IMG/VR virus record: IMGVR_UViG_3300042463_001415
Span: 1 to 30,145 of that record
Strand: one strand, 5' to 3'
From: a virus
DNA length: 30,145 nucleotides
Both the position numbers and the translations under genes were made by a program. Shown here in pieces: positions 20,509-28,697 of the stretch. Below the pieces are notes generated by a model that was given only the letters and a program-made list of their open reading frames with translations, ran no database searches and was not told the origin of the DNA. Numbering within the stretch: the stretch's first letter is position 1; the number at the start of each line of letters is the position of its first letter.

Positions 20509-21484
20509 CTATAAAAGTAGATGGAATTCCAGTGTTGTGTTTATTGTTTGGATTTTTTACATCAAATTCCCAACCAATATATTTATTATATCTTTCAATA
20601 ATTTCCTGATTTTCTGGGGCATCCATATACTTTATAAAATTATTTCTAGCCTTTATAGTTAAAAACAGGCTGTCATAATATACTGCATAATCTCCAAGAA
20701 TTTTTCTACGATCATTATAATCTCTATCTCCCTCAAGGGTATAGTAGTGCCCAATAACTGGATAATCAATATTTGGATAAACAAAAGAATACCCAAGCTT
20801 ACATAGCTCAAGGGTCTGCAAAATTTCTTCTTCAAAGAATACGATGTTTTTCGATATTCCACTATTTAGAGCAAACGATCCATCTGTAAATAAAAAGTTT
20901 GCGTTTACTTTTGCAATTGGAGCAAAGGGCTCTGAGATATCTTCTTCTACATCTTTCCACCCAGGAACAGTTTCATAAAAAGATCTAGAGTGCAAAAACT
21001 TTACATATCTAGGCCTTCCATTATTTCCAACTCTAGAATCTCCAAACTCTCTTTTGTTTTTTTTGTTAAAAGTATAATATCCTGCATATGCAGTAAGAAT
21101 TATCTTTTCAAGTTTTGTATATTCTTTTGCTTCTTTGTATAAGTTAATCATAGTCTTGTCCCAGTCTTTTGCAAACAAAGAATGAGAATCAATTTGTAAA
21201 AAGTAATCTTCTCCATTGTAAAACTTTATTGCTTCAGATCTTCCCATACCAACACCAAGCAAAGACTTTGCATTTTGTTTATTTATTTTATCAACTTTAA
21301 AAGAAATATTTTTGTTTTTTCTTACAAACTTTGTGACAGTATTAATAAATTTATCATCATCAGAAAGTAGTCGTAAGCCAATCTTTACTGTGTTGTCATT
21401 ACTACAGGACTTAAGCATATTCTTTATGGTTGGAATAAGCTCTGTATCGTCTAAAGAGCACATAGATACATATATACTACTCAT
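20504..21484 (-). CDS. GT60-like GlcNAc-transferase (PF11397-type)
   Basis: 326 residues. The opening IYVSMCSLDDTELIPTIKNML and the motif FLQIDSH at 95-101, followed by LFAKDWD, are hallmarks of the GlcNAc family that includes Skp1 hydroxyproline N-acetylglucosaminyltransferase (CAZy GT60); Asp99 and His101 fit its DxH-type metal site. A later FLFTDGSFALNSG loop supports the family. It has the strongest promoter in the window. Bacterial and phage members are uncharacterised, so the hydroxyproline substrate is not implied. Confidence 0.8.
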   Translation of the reverse strand: MSSIYVSMCSLDDTELIPTIKNMLKSCSNDNTVKIGLRLLSDDDKFINTVTKFVRKNKNISFKVDKINKQNAKSLLGVGMGRSEAIKFYNGEDYFLQIDSHSLFAKDWDKTMINLYKEAKEYTKLEKIILTAYAGYYTFNKKNKREFGDSRVGNNGRPRYVKFLHSRSFYETVPGWKDVEEDISEPFAPIAKVNANFLFTDGSFALNSGISKNIVFFEEEILQTLELCKLGYSFVYPNIDYPVIGHYYTLEGDRDYNDRRKILGDYAVYYDSLFLTIKARNNFIKYMDAPENQEIIERYNKYIGWEFDVKNPNNKHNTGIPSTFIV

Positions 21485-21506
21485 TTTAAATCTCCTCTAC
21501 ACTTAT

Positions 21507-21535
21507 ATTATAGTACAAAAACTATCAACTGTCAA
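21507..21535 (-). promoter_or_regulatory. perfect consensus promoter of the GT60-like gene
   Basis: Minus strand TTGACA, 17 bp, TATAAT: exact consensus at both boxes. The leader of about 16 nt contains AGGAGA (21491-21496) before ATG 21484. Confidence 0.9.
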
Positions 21536-21553
21536 TATTACAATGGCATATAG

Positions 21554-21562
21554 TGATATAAT
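21554..21562 (+). promoter_or_regulatory. leaderless promoter of the 53-residue protein
   Basis: TGATATAAT, then six bases, then ATG 21569. It is divergent from the GT60 promoter; no -35 is visible, so the extended -10 must carry recognition. Confidence 0.7.
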
Positions 21563-21568
21563 AATCTT

Positions 21569-21730
21569 ATGACAAAGACACGATTCCGCATTATGCCAAC
21601 TGAGACATATATTGTTGATGTTGGTGATCATAGTGAGGAGATGCAGGGTATTGATATCCTAGCAATCCTTGAGGCTGCCTTTGACGAAGCAGTGGTTTCT
21701 TCTGAAGAAATCAACTTCTTTGATAGCTAA
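21569..21730 (+). CDS. 53-residue acidic protein of unknown function
   Basis: Frame from ATG 21569 to TAA 21728-21730. Sequence begins MTKTRFRIMPTETYIVDVGD and continues with an acidic helix (LAILEAAFDEAVVSSEEINFF). The promoter spacing, six bases to ATG, is the main evidence for this gene and its start. Ends three bases before the convergent gene's stop. No family recognised. Confidence 0.65.
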   Translation: MTKTRFRIMPTETYIVDVGDHSEEMQGIDILAILEAAFDEAVVSSEEINFFDS

Positions 21731-21733
21731 TAA

Positions 21734-21898
21734 TTAAAAAGTAGAGTGGCATCCATAGCAGTATTGTTTTGGAGATTTATCCTTTTTATATCCACCAAGA
21801 GCAACCAGGTCAGCCTTTGCTAGCTCAATTGTGGCCTCAGATGGGATCCCATAAACAATATCAACAAGTGCCTGATCACAAAATAAACAATTTGTCAT
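21734..21898 (-). CDS. 54-residue zinc-ribbon protein
   Basis: Starts at ATG 21898, not at the longer frame from 21967, because a -10 box ends six bases before this ATG and the extra upstream residues read through promoter sequence. Two CxxC knuckles, CLFC at residues 4-7 and CYGC near the end, frame a short helical region and suggest one zinc site. Its promoter overlaps the divergent promoter for the gene at 21969. Confidence 0.65.
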   Translation of the reverse strand: MTNCLFCDQALVDIVYGIPSEATIELAKADLVALGGYKKDKSPKQYCYGCHSTF

Positions 21899-21904
21899 AG
21901 GTAA

Positions 21905-21933
21905 ATGATACCATAGTTGACACAAATAGTCAA
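21905..21933 (-). promoter_or_regulatory. leaderless promoter of the zinc-ribbon gene
   Basis: Minus strand TTGACT, 17 bp, TATCAT preceded by TGG, six bases, ATG 21898. Its spacer holds the -35 box of the opposing promoter. Confidence 0.75.
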
Positions 21934-21945
21934 TAATGATATAAT
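21917..21945 (+). promoter_or_regulatory. perfect consensus promoter, divergent and overlapping
   Basis: TTGACA 21917-21922, 17 bp, TGATATAAT with TATAAT at 21940-21945. It drives the gene at 21969, with a leader of about 17 nt containing AAAAGGATTGG. Confidence 0.88.
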
Positions 21946-21968
21946 TTAAGAAAAGGATTGGAAACAAA

Positions 21969-22157
21969 ATGGGTAGACTTGAAGACAGAAAAGAAAAGCG
22001 TAAGGCTGATAAGATTATTAACTCTGCTAAAAAAGATATGATGGAGTGGGTTCAAAAGATTGAGCGTCAACCAAATCCAGAAGAATATAGGGCTTGGCAA
22101 GATGGATATTTAGCTGGAATTAGTAGATTAAGAAAAATGGTAAGCAATGACGATTGA
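21969..22157 (+). CDS. small charged protein of unknown function
   Basis: 62 residues with ATG 21969 after an AAAAGGATTGG ribosome site. The first half is very basic (RLEDRKEKRKADKIINSAKKD), then MEWVQKIERQPNPEEYRAWQDGYLAGISRLRKMV, all likely helical. Nothing catalytic. Overlaps the next gene by 11 bases. Confidence 0.7.
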   Translation: MGRLEDRKEKRKADKIINSAKKDMMEWVQKIERQPNPEEYRAWQDGYLAGISRLRKMVSNDD

Positions 22158-22302
22158 GGTATTTGCGTTTTTTGTATTTTTGTTTTTGGGTCTTATATTT
22201 ATTTCACCAATTATTTTTTCAATTGCCCTTCTATCTTACATATACCTGGTCATTACTAAAAAAGAAAACAAAAAAGATATTGACAAATCCAACGATTTGT
22301 AG
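22147..22302 (+). CDS. 51-residue single- or double-TM protein
   Basis: ATG 22147 lies within the end of the previous gene; TAG at 22300-22302. Residues 4-36 are strongly hydrophobic with a Ser-Pro in the middle (FLFLGLIFISPIIFSIALL), enough for one long or two short helices, then a Lys-rich tail. The last codons contain the next gene's promoter. Possible holin or toxin-like small membrane protein; unknown. Confidence 0.65.
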   Translation: MTIEVFAFFVFLFLGLIFISPIIFSIALLSYIYLVITKKENKKDIDKSNDL

Positions 22303-22308
22303 TAAGAT
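22280..22308 (+). promoter_or_regulatory. leaderless promoter of the dimer-glycosylase-like gene
   Basis: TTGACA 22280-22285, 17 bp, TAAGAT 22303-22308, six bases, ATG 22315. Confidence 0.78.
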
Positions 22309-22314
22309 ATATGT

Positions 22315-22818
22315 ATGCAAACATTCTTGCCATACAAAGATTTTAATAAATCAGCACAGGTACTTGACTCAAAACGTTTAAATAAACAAATACTTGAGGG
22401 CTACCAAATTCTAAAAGTGTTAAACAATCCCGATCCAAAAGCTGCTTGGCGTAATCACCCTGCAGTAAAGATGTGGCGTGGCTATGAACATACTTTGTTT
22501 GGGTACATCTTATCTATGGTAGTTGAGGCAGATAAGCGTGGTATTAAAACTATTAACAATAAAAATAACATTATTGAATTGCGTAAAAATACCGTTCAAA
22601 ATTGGGGACAAAAAGATCCTGATTGGTATAGTAATGAAAACTTTATGAAATTAATCACAACAACCCACAAGGCTAACCTATATCGTAAAGATAACATATA
22701 CTACGAAGACTTTCAAGATGCAGCCAAGAGTAAGTATAACAAGCCCTGTTGTGATAAATGTAACTATTTTTGGGTAACTCACGTACTTGATAAAAAAAAT
22801 AAAATAAATAGTGTATAA
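22315..22818 (+). CDS. pyrimidine-dimer glycosylase-like protein (MSMEG_6728 type)
   Basis: 167 residues. MQTFLPYKDFNKSAQVLDSKRLNKQ, then GYQILKVL, then WRNHPAVKMWRGYEHTL match the MSMEG_6728/PF03013 family, which shares the T4 endonuclease V type fold with glycosylases of UV-induced dimers. A C-terminal CCDKC suggests an added metal site. DNA repair in a sunlit-water phage would fit. Read leaderless from its own TTGACA promoter. Family match good; activity not shown. Confidence 0.8.
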   Translation: MQTFLPYKDFNKSAQVLDSKRLNKQILEGYQILKVLNNPDPKAAWRNHPAVKMWRGYEHTLFGYILSMVVEADKRGIKTINNKNNIIELRKNTVQNWGQKDPDWYSNENFMKLITTTHKANLYRKDNIYYEDFQDAAKSKYNKPCCDKCNYFWVTHVLDKKNKINSV

Positions 22819-22819
22819 T
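22814..22819 (+). promoter_or_regulatory. leaderless promoter of the fibre unit
   Basis: TATAAT lies across the TAA of the previous gene and ends six bases before ATG 22826. The -35 is poor (TTGATA at 22787-22792 is too far away). Confidence 0.65.
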
Positions 22820-22825
22820 ATAGGA

Positions 22826-23113
22826 ATGGCAATCACTCACAACCTATATACTTTAAGCAATATATCTGCCACTAGACTAACCCCACAAGGAACTGGCTCT
22901 GGTATGGATATTACCGTTCAAAACATTAATGATTCTGCATATGTTTACATTGGTGGACCAGATGTTTCTTCATCTAATTTTGGATACCGACTTTCTCCAA
23001 ATACCGCTATTTCTTGGGAGCTTTCTGGAAAAGACAACAACTTGTTTGCAATTTCTGATATTAATGAATCACAACTTGCAGTAATAAAGACAGCTCTGGA
23101 GGTTGGAAACTAG
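22826..23113 (+). CDS. small beta-rich protein preceding the tail fibre
   Basis: 95 residues from ATG 22826, chosen because the -10 box ends six bases upstream; the longer frame from GTG 22811 would start inside the promoter. Alternating strands ([56 protein letters not shown]) suggest a beta-sandwich. Directly coupled to the fibre gene (stop and GTG overlap at 23111-23115), so a virion component or fibre chaperone is likely. Confidence 0.75.
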   Translation: MAITHNLYTLSNISATRLTPQGTGSGMDITVQNINDSAYVYIGGPDVSSSNFGYRLSPNTAISWELSGKDNNLFAISDINESQLAVIKTALEVGN

Positions 23114-26100
23114 TGGCCAGATTTAATGGTGTTGCTGGTGAAGATGGTACTCCAGGACCACAGGGTCCTGTAGGTATAGCTGGTCCAACTGGTCCAGCTG
23201 GTGCTGATGGTGCACAGGGTCCTGTAGGCGATACTGGACCTCTTCCTTTTAACTATCAAGGTGATTTTGACTACGGAGTAACTTATGCTGGAAATGATGC
23301 AGTTACTTTTCAGGGTGGTCTTTGGAAGCTAAATAATTTTATTGGTGCTGCAGGATACGCTCCTACCCCAGGCCAGTGGACTCTAATTATCCCTGCTGGT
23401 ACAGCTGGAGCAGACGGTGCTCCTGGTGCAGACGGTGCACAGGGAGAACCAGGAGCCGATGGCATCCCAGGACTTGTTTATTTAGGAAGTTATGTTTCTG
23501 GTAATGGATATATTGCAGACATTGCTGTTGTAAAAGCAAGCGACAATAATTTATATATTGCAAAATCAAACGGTGGCCTAAGTGATCCAGTTGGAAATAG
23601 TGCAGAGTGGGACATATTTCTTCCAAAAGGTGAAGAGGGAGTACAAGGACCAACAGGACCTCAAGGTGAACAAGGCATTCAGGGTGATCAGGGTATCCAG
23701 GGAGAACAGGGATCACAGGGCATCCAAGGAGAGCAGGGTATTCAGGGTGAGGTTGGTCCTCAAGGCTTACAGGGCGAACAAGGTATCCAAGGTGAGCAGG
23801 GTATTCAAGGAGAAGCTGGATCATTTGGCGGAGCAGTATTTACTTATAACTACTTAACTAATACTGAACACACAGACCCTGGTGCTGGAAACCTAAAATT
23901 TAACTCTACATTAATTGCTGCTACTGAGCTATATATTGATCCACTAGATATGACCAACACAGACGTTAGTGCTTATCTAAATACAATTGATGATTCAACA
24001 TCAACCATCAAGGGGCACTTCAAAGTTCAACAAGTTGGTACCCCTGATAATTATGTCTACTACGCAATTAATGGAACACACACACACGAAGGTACAGAAG
24101 ACTTTTTTCACGTTCCAGTAGTGTACTTAACTGGCTCAGTAACCTCGTTTACTAATGGTACAGATGTAACTATCACTTTTGTTCGTACTGGTGATGCTGG
24201 TGATCCAGGTCTAGGTGGAACTGTTGCTAACTGGGGTTCGTTCTGGGATACCACGACTCAAATAGCTACTACAGCTGGTACTGCTTATGCAATGACTTTA
24301 AACAGTTTTGACGAAGACGGAATTGGTGTAACGGTAGTTTCGGGCAGTCGCATTACTATTGCTAATGCAGGTACTTACAACCTACAGTTCTCAGCACAGC
24401 TAGACAAAACCACTAACGGAACACACCAGACTGACATTTGGCTTCGTAAAAATGGCGTAGATGTTCCAGCAACAGATACTGAAGTAACCCTTTTAAAGGA
24501 TGAAAAAAAAGTAGCTGCTTGGAATTTTGTTTTTGAAGCAGCAGCAAATGACTACTATGAGTTAATGTGGTCAACTGAGGATGCTGGGCTAAGACTTCTT
24601 GCACAGGATGCTACTACATCCCCAGTTCGCCCAGCTATTCCTTCTGTAATTGTCACAGTTACTCAAGTTACTTATACACAAGAAGGTCCAACTGGACCAG
24701 CTGGACCAACAGGAGAAACTGGTCCTACAGGTCCAGAAGGTCCTCAAGGTATTAATGGTGAACAGGGAATTCAGGGTATACAGGGAATCCAGGGTATCCA
24801 AGGAGAGCCTGGAGCAGTACCTCCAGGATTTGAACTAGATGCAAAGATTCAAGATTTTGATCCAGCCACCTTTCCACAAGATGATGATGTTACAGATTAT
24901 TCAGATATGGAAATTGGAGATGTGTTGGTATTAGATGCTGACACAGCAAAAGCTGTATTTAAAATAGGAGATAGAGTTCGTGCTAACTCTGTATCACAAA
25001 GAGAGTATGTGTTTTCAGACCTTTCTTCTTCACTATTTAATTCAGCAACTGCAAGTATAAGAACAGAATTATATAATGAAGAAACTCAGCAGTATGATAT
25101 AACTCCAGGAGATACATTCACTTTTACAACAACAAATCCAAATCTTGCAATAAAGGTTGGATCATCCCTTGCACTATATAATGATACAAATCCTATATTT
25201 GGAAGTATTAATGTACTGGTAACATCTATTAGCTCAAATAGACTTACATATACTTGCGAATTACAATATGTAGACAAACCATTGGTTGAAGAAGTTCCTC
25301 AAGAATTTACAACTACATCTTGGAATGCGTTATTTTCCTTAGGTTCTACCCCACCTTATCATTACCCATCATTGTCAGGTGGTGTTTTTGACGAGGGAGA
25401 TTCTTTAGCAGGAGTAATTGCAAATGCTTATTTAGAAGGTATAGTAACAGGGTTAAATGAAGGTTCTGTTTCTATTACTATTGATAACTTAGGTCCTAGT
25501 GGTGCTCCAACTTGGTTTGAAAATATGAAAATATATCCTGCCCCTGGTAGAGACGGTATTGACGGTGATGACGGTCTAAGTTATGATATTTATCCAACTG
25601 TTGATAGTAATGGATTAACCCCCCCCTCCAACTTTGGAATAACTATGAACAATACCTCTATTGGTGGCACATATTCTATCTATGGAGCAGATACATTATT
25701 TAAAGCTGGAGACTGGATAAAATTAGTTTATATGGATCGTCCTGGAGGTGGTGGTAATGGAGACAACACCATCTATCCAGATGTTTTTGTTGAAGGATAT
25801 ATTTGGAGAATTACAAAATACCCTGAGTATAATTACAATGAGTACTCATTTACTGCTACAAAAATAAATGGTGGATCTCAAGAGGGAAATATTATTGATG
25901 AATGGACTACTGGACTTTTACCAGAACCAAAAGCAACGTATGAATTTCCAGCATTTATATATCCCGTTGGAGATTCTTTAGCAGGTGTCAGGACAGTACC
26001 TCCTTTAAAACCAGGAGGTGTAGGGGTAGAGTATGTAATTGAAGGGCAGCCTGGACTTTATCAAGTTGGACAAAAAATTAGAATGCAATCCTTAGACGAA

Positions 26101-28512
26101 TTTGGTTTAGCAATTCCTGAAGATTATGCAATACTTGAAGTTCTAGCTATTCAAAAATATATAGAAGGAACTCAACCAGACGGTCTTTATGTAAGATCCT
26201 TAGAAGTTTATACTGTTGAAGGACCCCCATATCCTCAGTCATATTCATTTAGTCTACACGCCTCAGATGGACCACAAGGTCCAGGATATGAAGTAACTTG
26301 GGATCAGAGTATTCATCCATATGGAGAAGATGTAACTACTGTCTGGGCAAATATAAATGTAAACAAGACTTCTTGGGCAGCAGGAGACCTTTATACTATT
26401 CCAGGAGATTTTTCAAACAGTGCATTCAAACCAGGAAGTTATGTAAGATATTATTTTGAAGATCCAACTTATACAGATGCCTGGTATATTGAAGGATGGA
26501 TTCGTGATATAAGTGAAATTGGTGGTTACGCACAGGTAGTTGTTCAAAGATGGTCTAATCATAGTGATTGGTCAGGAGCACTGGGTCAGGCCTGGTCTCC
26601 AACTCCAATATTCCCAGCATATTTTGAACCTGGATATAATTTTGACAAAATGGTAAGCATATCTGGTGGATATGTTGAACGTGCACCTGATGAGTATGAC
26701 TACCCATCGTTTACTGATGCTATGTCTTTTGACTCCCCTTGGATTTATTTTTCTGGATATCATCGTGGATCTTATAATCCTGGAGACTATGTAGTAATTT
26801 CATCTAGATCAAATCCAGGAATTAAAGTATTTGCTTATATTGGATCTATTGGATATACAGACTTTGACCTTGGTGAATTTTACATATATCCTCTTGAAAT
26901 ATTAACTTGGGATGCTAGTGAAGAAGACACATTTACTGATTGGACATTATCTATTGCGTCCCCTCCTAAAAAAGAATACAAGTTGTCTAAGCCACTACCA
27001 CTACCTTGGGATACAATAGATGGTGGACCAGCAGCACTTCCTCTTCTTCCACCATTTTTACAACCATCTGTATCAGATGTTGTATCAATTTTTGGAGATC
27101 CAGGATTATTTAAAGTTGGAGATCTTGTAAAAGCAATATCTAAGTCAGAACCAACTGCAGGATTTTACGGACAAATAACTGAATTAGGTTCTTTATCTAA
27201 TTCTTTCACTAATCAAATTGAAGTAACAGATATATCTATATGGACAGATACCCCTACAAATGCTTACTATGATTGGGAATTATCTTTAGCTGGACCTACT
27301 GGACCTACTGGACCTACTGGACCTGCTGGACCTACTGGACCACAAGGTGCTGGTGGTGGTGGTGGATTAGGATATAATTTAATTCCTAACGCAACTTACT
27401 ACGGTCCTGATTCTGGAAATGCACGAGCAGGAACTATTTATTTTGAAACAGGTTGGATAAATGCTTATGTTGTTGGAAGTCGTGTCAGAGCAACATTGCT
27501 ATCTGATCCAGCCTCATATGTTGAAGGAACTCTTATTGAGGTTAGTCCAGGAGTATCGTATGCGGTTGGCTATGATTTAGATACAATTAATGGAGGAAGT
27601 TTAGTATTTGGTCCATCACAGTGGAGCATTAGTGTTGCTGGAGAACGTGGAGCAAATGGTGAAGATGGAATAGGCTATAGTAGTACATTAGGAACAGTTC
27701 CCAATGATCTGACTATTGGTAATGTTAGTACCACAGGAAATTCAACACAAACATTTAATTTTCCAACTAGGCTTTCATATAAAATTGGAGATAGGATTAG
27801 AATATCTCAAGCAAATAATTATGTAGAAGGAAGTATTGAAACAATTAATGTTACTGCTTGGGGTACACCCACTTCTTATTCAACATCTATTAGCATACGC
27901 TTTGATGCAAAGGGTGGTTCTGGAACTTGGATAGCATACTCAACTCAATTATCTATAAGTTTAGCTACAACAAACACTCCACCAGCTTATGTGCCTTTTG
28001 TTTCACAAGGATTTTACAAAAGTCCAGGAGCTAATGGCAGCGGATTCTCAACTTCTTTAAATACTACAAACTTTACACACTTTTATGTAGGTAAAACTAC
28101 ATCATTTGACAGAATTGGATTTTCAACTGGAACAGTTACTACTGCTGGAATTGTAAGGCTTGGTATCTATCAAGACACAAATGGTGCACCAGGAAGTTTA
28201 GTTTTAGATGCTGGAACTGCTGCCTTTAACTCATCAAGTAATACCGCATATTTGATTACTATTAATCAAACTTTAACTCCTGGATGGTACTGGTTAGCAT
28301 TTAATATGCAATCTGGAAACTCTCTTTTCTTTGGAAATGGTGGAAATCAAACTGGTATATCAGGTGTGCAAAGAATGACATCAACAAGTCCATTTACAAC
28401 TATGGTAAGTGGATACAATCAATCATCAGTTAGTGGGGCATTCCCTTCAACGGCAACTGGAGCATTTATAACGGGTAATGGTACCTGTGTGGCGTATTTG
28501 AGGGCAACATAA
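23113..28512 (+). CDS. collagen-like tail fibre / receptor-binding protein
   Basis: 1,799 residues from GTG 23113. Layout: collagen Gly-X-Y (about 7-43); two chitin-binding-like modules near 45-92 and 120-170 with collagen between; long Gly-X-Y block 173-237 rich in IQGEQG; a beta domain to about 367; a C1q-like jelly roll about 368-523; collagen 524-572; eight or nine diverged beta modules 573-1625, each marked by a GD-V-R/K motif, interrupted by Gly-Pro-Thr collagen near 1392-1417; C-terminal adhesive domain 1625-1799. Collagen stalks trimerise; the ends should bind cell-surface glycan. Its ribosome site GGAGG is ten bases upstream. Confidence 0.92.
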   Translation: MARFNGVAGEDGTPGPQGPVGIAGPTGPAGADGAQGPVGDTGPLPFNYQGDFDYGVTYAGNDAVTFQGGLWKLNNFIGAAGYAPTPGQWTLIIPAGTAGADGAPGADGAQGEPGADGIPGLVYLGSYVSGNGYIADIAVVKASDNNLYIAKSNGGLSDPVGNSAEWDIFLPKGEEGVQGPTGPQGEQGIQGDQGIQGEQGSQGIQGEQGIQGEVGPQGLQGEQGIQGEQGIQGEAGSFGGAVFTYNYLTNTEHTDPGAGNLKFNSTLIAATELYIDPLDMTNTDVSAYLNTIDDSTSTIKGHFKVQQVGTPDNYVYYAINGTHTHEGTEDFFHVPVVYLTGSVTSFTNGTDVTITFVRTGDAGDPGLGGTVANWGSFWDTTTQIATTAGTAYAMTLNSFDEDGIGVTVVSGSRITIANAGTYNLQFSAQLDKTTNGTHQTDIWLRKNGVDVPATDTEVTLLKDEKKVAAWNFVFEAAANDYYELMWSTEDAGLRLLAQDATTSPVRPAIPSVIVTVTQVTYTQEGPTGPAGPTGETGPTGPEGPQGINGEQGIQGIQGIQGIQGEPGAVPPGFELDAKIQDFDPATFPQDDDVTDYSDMEIGDVLVLDADTAKAVFKIGDRVRANSVSQREYVFSDLSSSLFNSATASIRTELYNEETQQYDITPGDTFTFTTTNPNLAIKVGSSLALYNDTNPIFGSINVLVTSISSNRLTYTCELQYVDKPLVEEVPQEFTTTSWNALFSLGSTPPYHYPSLSGGVFDEGDSLAGVIANAYLEGIVTGLNEGSVSITIDNLGPSGAPTWFENMKIYPAPGRDGIDGDDGLSYDIYPTVDSNGLTPPSNFGITMNNTSIGGTYSIYGADTLFKAGDWIKLVYMDRPGGGGNGDNTIYPDVFVEGYIWRITKYPEYNYNEYSFTATKINGGSQEGNIIDEWTTGLLPEPKATYEFPAFIYPVGDSLAGVRTVPPLKPGGVGVEYVIEGQPGLYQVGQKIRMQSLDEFGLAIPEDYAILEVLAIQKYIEGTQPDGLYVRSLEVYTVEGPPYPQSYSFSLHASDGPQGPGYEVTWDQSIHPYGEDVTTVWANINVNKTSWAAGDLYTIPGDFSNSAFKPGSYVRYYFEDPTYTDAWYIEGWIRDISEIGGYAQVVVQRWSNHSDWSGALGQAWSPTPIFPAYFEPGYNFDKMVSISGGYVERAPDEYDYPSFTDAMSFDSPWIYFSGYHRGSYNPGDYVVISSRSNPGIKVFAYIGSIGYTDFDLGEFYIYPLEILTWDASEEDTFTDWTLSIASPPKKEYKLSKPLPLPWDTIDGGPAALPLLPPFLQPSVSDVVSIFGDPGLFKVGDLVKAISKSEPTAGFYGQITELGSLSNSFTNQIEVTDISIWTDTPTNAYYDWELSLAGPTGPTGPTGPAGPTGPQGAGGGGGLGYNLIPNATYYGPDSGNARAGTIYFETGWINAYVVGSRVRATLLSDPASYVEGTLIEVSPGVSYAVGYDLDTINGGSLVFGPSQWSISVAGERGANGEDGIGYSSTLGTVPNDLTIGNVSTTGNSTQTFNFPTRLSYKIGDRIRISQANNYVEGSIETINVTAWGTPTSYSTSISIRFDAKGGSGTWIAYSTQLSISLATTNTPPAYVPFVSQGFYKSPGANGSGFSTSLNTTNFTHFYVGKTTSFDRIGFSTGTVTTAGIVRLGIYQDTNGAPGSLVLDAGTAAFNSSSNTAYLITINQTLTPGWYWLAFNMQSGNSLFFGNGGNQTGISGVQRMTSTSPFTTMVSGYNQSSVSGAFPSTATGAFITGNGTCVAYLRAT
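23629..23825 (+). repeat. main collagen-like Gly-X-Y block
   Basis: About 65 residues of uninterrupted triplets dominated by Ile-Gln-Gly-Glu-Gln-Gly, encoded by a near-repetitive 18-bp DNA unit that invites slippage and copy-number change. Other Gly-X-Y blocks lie near 23130-23240, 23398-23475, 24682-24822 and 27290-27363. Confidence 0.9.
24950..27965 (+). repeat. array of eight or nine diverged fibre modules
   Basis: Anchor motifs of the form K/P-x-G-D/S-x-V/I-R/K occur near nt 24952, 25147 (weaker), 25695, 26056, 26425, 26770, 27109, 27465 and 27776. Most are about 100-125 residues apart and are followed by a (Y/F)VEG-x-I strand; several end in W-x-L/I-S-L/I-A just before collagen or the next module. 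Confidence 0.7.
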
Positions 28513-28622
28513 TGACACAACAAATAACTTATGGATTGGGCGGATACGACCCAACAAAAGAAAATGATAATATTGTAGAAGTTGTTGAAGTTTCAGACGA
28601 ATCCGATACAGTACCTGAATAA
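28512..28622 (+). CDS. 36-residue acidic protein
   Basis: ATG 28512 overlaps the fibre's stop codon region (TAATG); TAA 28620-28622. [20 protein letters not shown] is followed by VVEVVEVSDESDTVPE. It is short, acidic and without a hydrophobic core, so it is probably a flexible peptide. Its coupling to the fibre gene supports translation, but it could be non-functional. Confidence 0.5.
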   Translation: MTQQITYGLGGYDPTKENDNIVEVVEVSDESDTVPE

Positions 28623-28632
28623 ACCTAAAAGC

Positions 28633-28679
28633 TAATTAAACTGGTAGAATTAGAATTTCCTTCTAAGCCATCTTAATTA
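28633..28679 (+). other. long AT-rich stem-loop after the fibre unit
   Basis: TAATTAAACTGG (28633-28644) pairs with CCATCTTAATTA (28668-28679), 10 of 12 positions, enclosing TTAGAA/TTCTAA (28650-28655, 28661-28666) with loop TTTCC. Nothing T-rich follows, so it is not a classical terminator; it may end the fibre mRNA or protect its 3' end. Confidence 0.5.
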
Positions 28680-28682
28680 AAA

Positions 28683-28691
28683 TGGTATAAT
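28683..28691 (+). promoter_or_regulatory. leaderless promoter of the 263-residue protein
   Basis: TGGTATAAT with TATAAT at 28686-28691, six bases, ATG 28698. No -35 recognised; the stem-loop ends just upstream. Confidence 0.7.
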
Positions 28692-28697
28692 TGATAT

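Noticed and set aside
17354-21484. Host chromosomal segment joined to a phage
   Set aside because: The minus-strand block has the same base composition, promoter type and tight gene packing as the flanks, and a tRNA of the same type, so no junction is indicated.
22811-22825. Longer start (GTG) for the protein before the fibre
   Set aside because: It overlaps the -10 box, which ends six bases before ATG 22826.
23387-23824. Minus-strand open frame of 145 codons across collagen repeats
   Set aside because: Repeat-derived Leu/Pro/His-rich translation of the antisense; stop-poor because of the Gly-X-Y codon pattern.
23629-23825. CRISPR-like repeat array
   Set aside because: The periodic 18-bp sequence is in frame and codes for collagen triplets; there are no unique spacers.
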